From positions 5,381-10,846 of the forward strand of contig PMXH01000170.1 of NCBI GenBank assembly GCA_003165855.1: a stretch of 5,466 nucleotides of DNA, written 5' to 3'. Position numbers and translations under genes: made by a program. This document shows, one piece after another, positions 1-5,466 of this stretch. The number at the start of each line of letters is the position of its first letter. The first letter of the stretch is position 1. The notes under the pieces were generated by a model. That model ran no database searches. It had not been told where the DNA came from and saw nothing but the letters and a program-made list of their open reading frames with translations. The DNA is from Acidobacteriaceae bacterium. Lineage in GTDB: Bacteria > Acidobacteriota > Terriglobia > Terriglobales > Acidobacteriaceae.

Positions 1-813
1 GCTCACAGCCCGGATTCCGACGATGCATTCATGTTCTATGGCCTTGCCACCAGCAAGGTTCGCGTCCCCGGCCTGCGTTTTACTCATACGCTTTGCGATA
101 TCGAGACGCTGAACCAGAAGGCGCGCGAAGGGGTCTACGACGTGACCGCGATTTCTTTTCACGCCTATCCTTATATTCAGGACTTATACGCGCTGATGTC
201 GTGTGGCGGGAGCGTGGGCGAAGGCTATGGACCGATGATCGTTTCGCCGAGGCCGTTCACTCCGACAGAGATCAAGGAGAAACGGATCGCCGTTCCGGGC
301 ACGCTCACCACGGCGTACCTCGCGCTGCAGCTTTTTGCGCCGGGCGTGCAGACGGAAGTTGTCCCTTTCGACCAGATTATTCCGCAGGTGCTTGAGGGAA
401 AGTACGAAGCTGGACTCATCATCCACGAAGGCCAGTTGACCTATGACAAGGCCGGATTGCATCGCATTGTCGATCTCGGAAGATGGTGGCAGAAGGTGAC
501 GGGCTTGCCCCTGCCGCTGGGAGGCAACGCTATTCGCCGGGCGCTTGGGCCGGAGCTGATTTCCGCAGTTAACAGCGCATTGCGCGACAGCATTCAGTAC
601 GCGCTCGACCACCGCGAAGAAGCTTTGTCCTATGCGATGCAGTTCGCCCGCGATCTCGACTCGTCGACCGCCGACCGTTTCGTCGGGATGTATGTAAACG
701 AGCGCACGCTGGATTATGGGCCTGACGGCCGCGAGGCAGTTGTGCGTTTACTCGACATGGGGCACAAGGCGGGGATTATCGGGCCTGAGGCGAGGGTGGA
801 TTGGGTAGGGTGA
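1..813 (+). CDS. mqnD: 1,4-dihydroxy-6-naphthoate synthase MqnD, 5' end cut off by window edge
   Basis: MqnD converts cyclic dehypoxanthinyl futalosine to 1,4-dihydroxy-6-naphthoate, a cytoplasmic step of the futalosine route to menaquinone. The frame is open from base 1 and reads [15 protein letters not shown], the usual N-terminal motif of this family, so the ATG at 31 is internal and the true start lies a few codons upstream of the window. Other hallmarks are [12 protein letters not shown], the [15 protein letters not shown] segment, [12 protein letters not shown], and IIHEGQLTY, whose His (codon 424-426) matches the proposed catalytic His of Thermus MqnD. The segment [19 protein letters not shown] follows. 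About 270 codons are visible, close to the full family length, ending at TGA 811-813. The fold is that of a periplasmic-binding-protein-like type II protein. MqnA is a paralogue, but the IIHE and [10 protein letters not shown] motifs favour MqnD. No other menaquinone gene is in the window. Confidence 0.95.
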   Translation, partial: AHSPDSDDAFMFYGLATSKVRVPGLRFTHTLCDIETLNQKAREGVYDVTAISFHAYPYIQDLYALMSCGGSVGEGYGPMIVSPRPFTPTEIKEKRIAVPGTLTTAYLALQLFAPGVQTEVVPFDQIIPQVLEGKYEAGLIIHEGQLTYDKAGLHRIVDLGRWWQKVTGLPLPLGGNAIRRALGPELISAVNSALRDSIQYALDHREEALSYAMQFARDLDSSTADRFVGMYVNERTLDYGPDGREAVVRLLDMGHKAGIIGPEARVDWVG

Positions 814-815
814 AG

Positions 816-836
816 CTTCTAGCTGCTAGCTTCTAG
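816..836 (+). repeat. Heptamer array (CTNCTAG)x3, left arm of an inverted pair
   Basis: Three contiguous heptamers, CTTCTAG, CTGCTAG and CTTCTAG, begin two bases after the mqnD stop codon. The array is imperfectly complementary to the array at 952-979 and belongs to the same family as the one at 3147-3167. The central part (CTAGCTGCTAG) can form a short self-complementary hairpin, but no T-run follows, so it does not look like an intrinsic terminator. Its origin is unknown; it looks like a dispersed intergenic simple-sequence repeat. Confidence 0.8.
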
Positions 837-951
837 CCCAGAGAGAGCAGAGCTGATGAAGCGAGTTTTGCGGCTATTGGCGCTGCGCGGAGTAAGAGTT
901 CAATTCCGAAATAGTCCCGCTATTGAATCACGAAGTGCATACGCGGCTTCG

Positions 952-979
952 CTAGAAGCTAGCGGCTAGGAGCTAGAAG
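952..979 (-). repeat. Heptamer array (CTNCTAG)x4 on the minus strand, right arm of the inverted pair
   Basis: On the + strand this reads CTAGAAG, CTAGCGG, CTAGGAG, CTAGAAG; the reverse complement is CTTCTAG, CTCCTAG, CCGCTAG, CTTCTAG. It is therefore the same heptamer family as 816-836 in the opposite orientation, with one extra unit. It ends one base before the TTG start of the HAD hydrolase gene and contains that gene's Shine-Dalgarno sequence. The 115 bases between the two arms hold no clear gene; by eye they look less GC-rich than the flanking coding DNA. Confidence 0.8.
968..972 (+). promoter_or_regulatory. Shine-Dalgarno AGGAG deciding the TTG start of the HAD gene
   Basis: AGGAG lies eight bases before TTG 981-983, a good spacing. 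It is formed by the CTAGGAG unit of the heptamer array, so a repeat provides the ribosome binding site. The frame has a stop at 960-962 just upstream, and the HAD nucleophile motif begins only about eight residues after the TTG, so there is little room for another start. Confidence 0.65.
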
Positions 980-980
980 T

Positions 981-1673
981 TTGTCCCCCCAGACCCTGCT
1001 AATCGACGCCGACGACACGCTCTGGGAGAACAACATCTATTTCGAGCGGGCCATCGAGCATTTCATTTCGTTTCTCAATCACCACGAGTTTTCGTCCGAG
1101 CAGGTGCGCGAAGTGCTCAACGACGTGGAGCGCGAGTGCATTGTGACTCACGGCTACGGCCTGCATAGCTTTGCGCACGCGCTGGTGCACACGTTTGAAC
1201 GACTCAGCGTCCGGCCGGTCACGCCCGAACTGCACGCTCAGATCAACAGCTTCACGCATTCGATTGCCGACCATCCGATAGAGCTTTTGCCGGAGATTCC
1301 GCAGACGCTGCAGTACCTAGCCGGCCGGCACCGGCTCATCCTGGTAACCAAGGGTGCGGTCGTCGAGCAAACCGGAAAGATAGAGCGCTCCGGTCTGAAA
1401 CAATATTTCGCGGCGACCGAGATCGTCGCAGAAAAAGATTCCGCGGCTTATCACGCGCTGGTCGAAAAACACTCACTCGCGCACGATTCCACCTGGATGA
1501 TCGGCAACAGTCCCAAGTCTGACATCAATCCCGCGCTGGCCGCAGGATTGCATGCGGTGTTCGTGCCGCACGGCAACACCTGGATCCTCGAACATGACGA
1601 AGTGAACCCGGCTCCGCCGCCGCAGCGGTTGCTGATCGTGGGGCGGTTCGCAGAGCTGCGCGAGCACTTTTGA
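981..1673 (+). CDS. HAD-superfamily hydrolase, probable phosphatase
   Basis: This is a 230-residue haloacid dehalogenase-type hydrolase, a cytoplasmic Mg-dependent enzyme probably acting on a small phosphorylated substrate that cannot be named from sequence. Motif I is LLIDADDTLWENN, with nucleophile D9 and acid/base D11. Motif II is LILVTKG, with T123. The motif III lysine is probably K152 in VAEKD, and motif IV is WMIGNSPKSDINPALAAG, with D181. Residues 16-100 form an alpha-helical cap of C1 type. The DADDTLW and GNSPKSDI signatures, and the VFVPHGNTW segment near the C-terminus, fit a subgroup usually annotated only as HAD family hydrolase. The start is TTG, chosen because of the AGGAG eight bases upstream and the short distance to motif I; no in-frame ATG lies before motif I. 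It sits 167 bases after mqnD and 114 bases before the next ORF. A link to menaquinone synthesis is not supported. Length and motifs look intact. Confidence 0.9.
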   Translation: MSPQTLLIDADDTLWENNIYFERAIEHFISFLNHHEFSSEQVREVLNDVERECIVTHGYGLHSFAHALVHTFERLSVRPVTPELHAQINSFTHSIADHPIELLPEIPQTLQYLAGRHRLILVTKGAVVEQTGKIERSGLKQYFAATEIVAEKDSAAYHALVEKHSLAHDSTWMIGNSPKSDINPALAAGLHAVFVPHGNTWILEHDEVNPAPPPQRLLIVGRFAELREHF

Positions 1674-1709
1674 ACGCCGCTTTTTCAGTGCGGCGGGCGG
1701 GCACCACGG

Positions 1710-1761
1710 GGGCTGAAGCCCGGGTTCAGGACATACGCTTTACGCGGCGCTGAAGCGCCGC
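1710..1761. repeat. Paired palindromes with CTGAAG centres in the HAD to HD-GYP gap
   Basis: Two hairpin-forming palindromes share the centre CTGAAG. The first, 1710-1721, has arms GGGCT and AGCCC around GA. The second, 1744-1761, is a perfect GCGGCGCT-GA-AGCGCCGC with eight-base arms. In RNA each would give a stem capped by a UGAA loop. They are 22 bases apart. Neither is followed by a T-run on either strand, so intrinsic termination is unlikely, although a strong stem just after a stop codon could affect mRNA decay. They resemble REP-like intergenic palindromes; that class is an inference. Confidence 0.6.
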
Positions 1762-1787
1762 TCTTCCACGCCATTTCCTCCCCGGTA

Positions 1788-3140
1788 TTGCCGCTCGCAC
1801 GCACCAAACTAACCAACAAGCCGCCCGCGCCGCGCGGGTTCCCGCGTGGTACGCTCATTCTGCTCAGCGTTCTTTCCTCACTCATCGTGGCCGTGGAGAC
1901 CAATAATTTCCGCCGGCTGTTGCGCACGGTTGAAGCTCTCTCCGAACTGGGGCCGGAGCTCACCGCCGAGCGCGATTTCACCGAAACATCGCGCCGCATG
2001 CTCTCCGCTGTCATGGAAGCGGCAGGGGCGCGCGAAGGCGCGCTTTTCGTTTTCAACGAAAAGCCCACCATGCTGACCTCGGTGGCAGCGGACGGCTTCG
2101 CCATGCTGCCGGAACCGGCCTTCATTCCTCTTCTTCCCAAGCATGCGCACGCGCTTACGGCGGCGCGTGGACCGATTGTGCTGAACGCTTCCACCTACTC
2201 GGTGTTTCTCAGTTCCAACGGCAACGTTGCGCCCGAGCTTTTCAAGTGCCTGGCCCCGCTCCGGTCAGTTGGCAAACTCGCCGGCGTGGTCGCTCTGGGA
2301 CGGCGTCCGGGGGATGCGCCTTATCTCGAAGCCGAACTGGATGCGATGGATCTGCTGTGCAACTACATCGGCCTTGCCGTACACAACCATGCTCTGACCC
2401 AGACGCTGGCGCAGCGGGTCACCGACAATCTGCGCCTTATGGCCTCCCTGCACGGGTTCTATGACACCGCGCTGGAGGCATTCGCGACCGCCATTGACGT
2501 GAAGCATGTCAACATTCATGGGCACTCTCTGCGGGTGGGTCGCTACGCGGCCGGCATCGGCGAAGCGATGGGCATGGACGCCAGCGAAATCGCGGCACTG
2601 CGCAGCGCCGGATATCTGCATGACATCGGCAAGGTGGCCGTGGACCGGAGGCTGTTCAGCAAGCCGGGAGCGCTGAATCCCGAGGAATTCCGCGAGATGG
2701 CGGACCACACCGTGGTGGGCCATCAGATTGTCAGCAGCGTGCAGTTTCCCTGGCCGAAGATTCATGAGTCGGTGCGGTGGCATCATGAACGCAGCGACGG
2801 CTCGGGGTATCCGGATGCTTTGGGCAACGAGGAATTGCCCATGCCGGTGCGGATCATGGCATTGGCCGACACTTTCGACGCCATGACCAGCGCGCGTCCC
2901 TATCGCGAACCGCTTTCTCTGGGCGCCGCGTTGAGCGATCTGGTGCGCATGACTCCTCTAAAATACGATCCTGCCGTGGTGCAAGCGTTGCTGATCCAGG
3001 TGCGGCGCGACGCCGTGGGCAGCAATCGAATGCCGCTCCTGACCGATCACATGGCGGTGAACATAGCTCCCGGCGACATCGACCAGTTGGCCGCGACACT
3101 GCAACACAAGGTATCCCGCGGAAAGACCTATCTGACGTAA
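1788..3140 (+). CDS. GAF/HD-GYP domain protein, probable cyclic-di-GMP phosphodiesterase
   Basis: This is a predicted two-domain signalling protein that hydrolyses cyclic-di-GMP. Numbering is from TTG 1788, giving 450 residues. Residues about 41-205 look like a GAF-type sensor domain (LSELGPELTAERDF, GALFVFNEKP, LAGVVALGRR). A helical linker leads to the HD-GYP domain at about 230-405. Its metal-binding and signature residues are all present: H246 in HGHSLRV, H278-D279 in YLHDIGK, H307, H332-H333 in the GYP motif HHERSDGSGYP, and D361 in ALADTFDAMTSARPYR. An active enzyme is therefore expected. The start is uncertain. TTG 1788 has no Shine-Dalgarno sequence; GTG at 1887 or 1893 would remove a Pro/Arg-rich leader and a hydrophobic stretch (residues 22-36), giving a soluble protein beginning near VETNNFRRLL. 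If the longer form is real, the stretch could be a short membrane anchor. The input sensed by the GAF domain and the downstream target are unknown. The stop is TAA at 3138-3140. Confidence 0.92.
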   Translation: MPLARTKLTNKPPAPRGFPRGTLILLSVLSSLIVAVETNNFRRLLRTVEALSELGPELTAERDFTETSRRMLSAVMEAAGAREGALFVFNEKPTMLTSVAADGFAMLPEPAFIPLLPKHAHALTAARGPIVLNASTYSVFLSSNGNVAPELFKCLAPLRSVGKLAGVVALGRRPGDAPYLEAELDAMDLLCNYIGLAVHNHALTQTLAQRVTDNLRLMASLHGFYDTALEAFATAIDVKHVNIHGHSLRVGRYAAGIGEAMGMDASEIAALRSAGYLHDIGKVAVDRRLFSKPGALNPEEFREMADHTVVGHQIVSSVQFPWPKIHESVRWHHERSDGSGYPDALGNEELPMPVRIMALADTFDAMTSARPYREPLSLGAALSDLVRMTPLKYDPAVVQALLIQVRRDAVGSNRMPLLTDHMAVNIAPGDIDQLAATLQHKVSRGKTYLT

Positions 3141-3146
3141 AATCAG

Positions 3147-3167
3147 CTTCTAGCTGCTAGCTCCTAG
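3147..3167 (+). repeat. Heptamer array (CTNCTAG)x3, solo copy after the HD-GYP gene
   Basis: CTTCTAG, CTGCTAG and CTCCTAG run without gaps, starting six bases after the HD-GYP stop. The first two units are identical to those at 816-829 and the third differs from that array by one base. No opposing array is present in the rest of this gap (3168-3262), so it is a solo copy. No T-run follows, and I see no convincing promoter in the remainder of the gap. Confidence 0.75.
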
Positions 3168-3262
3168 ACCTCCAACGTCTTTGGTAACCACGAGCAGCAA
3201 CTATTCCTTCCGGTTCGGGTTGATAATGGGAGGATATTTGTCGTCTTTCCTGGGGTGTCTTC

Positions 3263-5466
3263 ATGCGCGTGGGCCGCACCAAGTCCGTTCGTAGATGGTC
3301 CGCCGTTTTCCTGGTGTGCCTCAGCCTGGCGTGTGCCGTGCCGCAGCTGCTGGCCAGAAAAAAAGAGAAGGATAAGACGGCCTCCAGCGCCAGTGATCAG
3401 AGGCGCGCCCTGCACGCGCTCAATCGCCTCACCTTCGGTCCGCGCCCTGGGGATGTACAGCAAGTAATGGCAATGGGCGTGGATCAGTGGATTGACCTGC
3501 AATTGCATCCCGAGAAGATCGACGACAGCGCTCTCGTCTCCCGCCTGGAGCCGATGCGGACTCTCCGCATGAGCACGAGAGAGATTGCCGCGGACTTCCC
3601 CGACCCGCAAGAGATCAATCAGGTGATGAATGGCAAGAGGGCGATGCCGACCGATCCGGCGCGGCGCGCGGTGTTTGAGGTGCAACTGGCTCGACTTCAG
3701 GATCGTAAAGACCGCAAAGAGGAGGCTGGCAAGAACGCGGTCTCCACCCCCGCACCAGACAAAGCCTCAGAAAAAACTGGTGACGCATCAGTCGAGGCGC
3801 CGGCGACGGCCGCCAATGCCGCGCCAGACGCCGCCAGCGGCGCTGCGGAAAGTCCCACAACCAGCGGCACGATGACGGATGCCAACGGCGCGATGAACTC
3901 TGCTGCGATGAACTCCAGCGCCGCTGGCAGCGACAATACGATGGCGGCCGCCGCACCGGCAAAACCGACGCGCGAGGAAGAAGAGCGGGCGCGGCGCGAC
4001 GAGCCCCCTCGCACCGACCCCGAAATCCAGCGACTGTCGAGCCTTCCTCCCGATCAACGTTTCAAAGAGATTCTCAGCTTGTCGGCGACGGACCTGGTTG
4101 CGTTCGCCGATTCTGTGCGCGGAGGCAAAGGCCAGCAGGTTGTCGAGGGCATGTCTCCCAAGCAGAAGGAAACTGTGCTCGCCCTGAATTATCCGGCCGG
4201 CGTGGTTACGGACGAACTGACGCAGGCGAAGCTGCTGCGCGCCATCTACAGCCAGCGCCAGCTTGAAGAAGTAATGACCGACTTCTGGTGCAACCACTTC
4301 AACGTGTTTGTGGGCAAGGGATTCGACCGCCTGATGCTGACCAGCTATGAACGGGATGTGATCCGTCCCCATACGCTCGGCAAGTTCGAGGATCTGCTAG
4401 TGGCTACGGCGAAGAGCCCGGCGATGTTGTTCTATTTGGACAATTGGCTGAGCGTGGGTCCGGGCTCCGCGAGAGCTCTGGGAGTTCCGGAGCATCCCGG
4501 GACGTACGGGAACCGCTATCCGCCGCGGCCGAACGCGGGCAAGCGCCCCAGCGGACTCAATGAGAATTATGGCCGCGAGTTGCTGGAGTTGCACACGCTG
4601 AGCGTGAACGGCGGCTACTCGCAGCGCGATGTCACCGAAGTTGCCAAAGTGTTTACAGGGTGGACTATTGAGAACCCGGCCATAGGTGGTGGCTTCAAGT
4701 TCGATCCCCGCATGCACGAGCCCGGACCCAAGTTCGTGCTAGGCCATCGCATCAAGCCCAAGGGCGAAGACGAGGGACTGGAAGTGCTTCACCGTTTGGC
4801 CACGAGTCCGCGGACGGCGCACTTCATTTCTCTGAAACTGGCAGAGCGCTTTGTCTCCGACGATCCGCCGCCGGCTCTGGTTGATCGCATGGCGAAAACC
4901 TTCTTGAAGAAAAAGGGAGACATCCGGGAAGTGCTCAACACGCTGTTCCACTCCCCCGAGTTCTGGGATGACGGAACTTATCGCGCGAAAGTGAAAACGC
5001 CTCTGGAGTTCGTGGCGTCCGCGGTGCGAGCCACCGGGGCCGAAGTGGAAGATGCGTCGCCGTTGGCCAGGCAACTCAACAACATGGGCATGCCACTTTA
5101 CGGTGCGCAGCCGCCGACGGGCTACTCCATGAAGGCGGAGACCTGGGTGAGTTCTTCGGCGTTGCTCAACCGCATGAATTTTGCGTTAGCATTCACCAGC
5201 GGCAGAATCAAAGGCGTGAAAGTAGATGCGGCGCAGTTGGCGGGAAACAATTCTTCGGCTGCGGATTCGGGTGTGACGCTCTCCACGCTGGAAGCGAGCC
5301 TGATCGCTGGCGGCGTATCGAAACAGACGCACGATTCGATTGTGGCCCAGATCGAAGCGGCCGGGAAAAACGGCGCGCAGAAGAGTCCGGACAACAAGGC
5401 TGCACCGCGCAAACCCGATAATGCAGCACGTCCGCCGGAGGCAAGCACGATCGCGGGATTGCTGCT
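3263..5466 (+). CDS. Secreted DUF1800 family protein with low-complexity insertion, 3' end cut off by window edge
   Basis: The frame is open from ATG 3263 through the last base: 734 codons with no stop. DUF1800 proteins are exported and of unknown biochemical function, often encoded next to DUF1501 proteins. The N-terminus is a signal peptide: basic residues including R10-R11, a hydrophobic core at 13-31, and likely cleavage after A25 (ACA) or A31. Domain motifs in order are LNRLTFGPRPGD (53-64), FWCNHFNVF (341-349), SPAMLFYLDN (385-394), NENYGRELLELHTL (433-446), DVTEVAKVFTGW (456-467), H485 in MHEPGPKFVLGH, and YRAKVKTPLEF (573-583). The domain is interrupted at about 147-250 by an Ala/Ser/Asn-rich then charged insertion. 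A second Pro/Lys/Asn-rich stretch follows at about 701-727. The visible end, STIAGLL, resembles the stretch just before the usual C-terminus, so probably only a short tail is missing. ATG 3263 is preceded by GGGG at 3252-3255, a weak ribosome site; the in-frame stop at 3224-3226 excludes a much longer start. Confidence 0.93.
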   Translation, partial: MRVGRTKSVRRWSAVFLVCLSLACAVPQLLARKKEKDKTASSASDQRRALHALNRLTFGPRPGDVQQVMAMGVDQWIDLQLHPEKIDDSALVSRLEPMRTLRMSTREIAADFPDPQEINQVMNGKRAMPTDPARRAVFEVQLARLQDRKDRKEEAGKNAVSTPAPDKASEKTGDASVEAPATAANAAPDAASGAAESPTTSGTMTDANGAMNSAAMNSSAAGSDNTMAAAAPAKPTREEEERARRDEPPRTDPEIQRLSSLPPDQRFKEILSLSATDLVAFADSVRGGKGQQVVEGMSPKQKETVLALNYPAGVVTDELTQAKLLRAIYSQRQLEEVMTDFWCNHFNVFVGKGFDRLMLTSYERDVIRPHTLGKFEDLLVATAKSPAMLFYLDNWLSVGPGSARALGVPEHPGTYGNRYPPRPNAGKRPSGLNENYGRELLELHTLSVNGGYSQRDVTEVAKVFTGWTIENPAIGGGFKFDPRMHEPGPKFVLGHRIKPKGEDEGLEVLHRLATSPRTAHFISLKLAERFVSDDPPPALVDRMAKTFLKKKGDIREVLNTLFHSPEFWDDGTYRAKVKTPLEFVASAVRATGAEVEDASPLARQLNNMGMPLYGAQPPTGYSMKAETWVSSSALLNRMNFALAFTSGRIKGVKVDAAQLAGNNSSAADSGVTLSTLEASLIAGGVSKQTHDSIVAQIEAAGKNGAQKSPDNKAAPRKPDNAARPPEASTIAGLL
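3701..4012 (+). other. Low-complexity insertion inside the DUF1800 domain
   Basis: Residues about 147-250 of the DUF1800 protein are compositionally distinct. A charged DRKDRKEEAGK start leads into a long stretch of Ala, Ser, Thr, Asn, Met and Pro, followed by the charged PTREEEERARRDEPPR. It is probably disordered and separates the N-terminal part of the domain from the catalytic-looking core that resumes with LSSLPPDQRF. It contains a 15-base tandem repeat at 3890-3919 encoding AMNSA then AMNSS. The reading frame is kept throughout. Confidence 0.7.

Noticed and set aside
31..33. ATG 31 as the start of mqnD
   Set aside because: The frame upstream to base 1 encodes the conserved [10 protein letters not shown] motif, so the ATG is an internal methionine.
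899..927. Inverted repeat TTCAAT / ATTGAA and nested AATAG / CTATT between the heptamer arrays
   Set aside because: The two stems are short and mutually exclusive, and no tRNA, riboswitch or terminator architecture surrounds them; considered as a tRNA T-arm and discarded.
1675..1695. Hairpin CGCCGC / GCGGCG with a T-rich loop right after the HAD stop codon
   Set aside because: The T-run is in the loop, not after the stem, and GC-rich sequence follows; it does not match an intrinsic terminator on either strand.
816..3167. CRISPR array or insertion sequence suggested by recurring repeats
   Set aside because: The units are seven bases with no spacers, there is no transposase frame, and no target-site duplication can be seen.
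3226..3294. Short ATG frame of 22 codons overlapping the DUF1800 start
   Set aside because: Its own ribosome site is not well spaced (the GGGAGG lies at and after its ATG) and nothing in its sequence suggests a leader peptide.
3302..3340. Possible lipoprotein signal (cysteines at residues 19 and 24 of the DUF1800 protein)
   Set aside because: Residues before each Cys (FLVC, SLAC) do not fit the lipobox L-[AS]-[GA]-C well; a normal Sec, or less likely Tat, signal peptide explains the segment better.
3788..4372. Long minus-strand open frame of 194 codons opposite the DUF1800 gene
   Set aside because: It is antisense to a recognisable domain, has no family motif, and is expected by chance in GC-rich coding DNA. 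The same holds for minus-strand frames at 184-612, 1685-2194, 2265-2786, 3164-3685 and 4739-5074.

Overview
The window carries four protein-coding genes, all on the + strand, separated by short repeat-bearing gaps of 114 to 167 bases. Both end genes run off the window. The DNA is moderately high in GC (judged by eye, not computed). An mqnD of the futalosine menaquinone pathway, a GAF plus HD-GYP regulator and a secreted DUF1800 protein with a long low-complexity insertion together suggest an Acidobacteriota genome (Terriglobia/Koribacter-like). This is inference from gene content and style, not a database match.

Layout: (1) bases 1-813, mqnD, missing a few N-terminal codons. (2) Bases 814-980, a spacer bounded by two inverted arrays of the heptamer CTNCTAG; the right array supplies the Shine-Dalgarno sequence of the next gene. 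(3) Bases 981-1673, a HAD-superfamily hydrolase starting at TTG. (4) Bases 1674-1787, a spacer with two palindromes centred on CTGAAG. (5) Bases 1788-3140, a GAF/HD-GYP protein with all the expected catalytic residues, predicted to be a cyclic-di-GMP phosphodiesterase; its start is uncertain. (6) Bases 3141-3262, a spacer opening with a third heptamer array. (7) Bases 3263 to the window end, an exported DUF1800 protein open to the last base (734 codons visible).

The genes do not form an obvious pathway. MqnD makes a menaquinone precursor in the cytoplasm, the HAD enzyme is probably a small-molecule phosphatase, the HD-GYP protein turns over a second messenger, and the DUF1800 protein acts outside the cytoplasm with unknown function. 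They are co-directional, but the gaps and repeats argue against one tight operon. I found no clear intrinsic terminator, strong promoter, tRNA, rRNA, CRISPR array or transposase.

I see no convincing new multi-gene system. The points most worth following are the heptamer repeat family placed at gene ends, its use as a ribosome binding site, and the in-frame tandem repeat inside the DUF1800 insertion.
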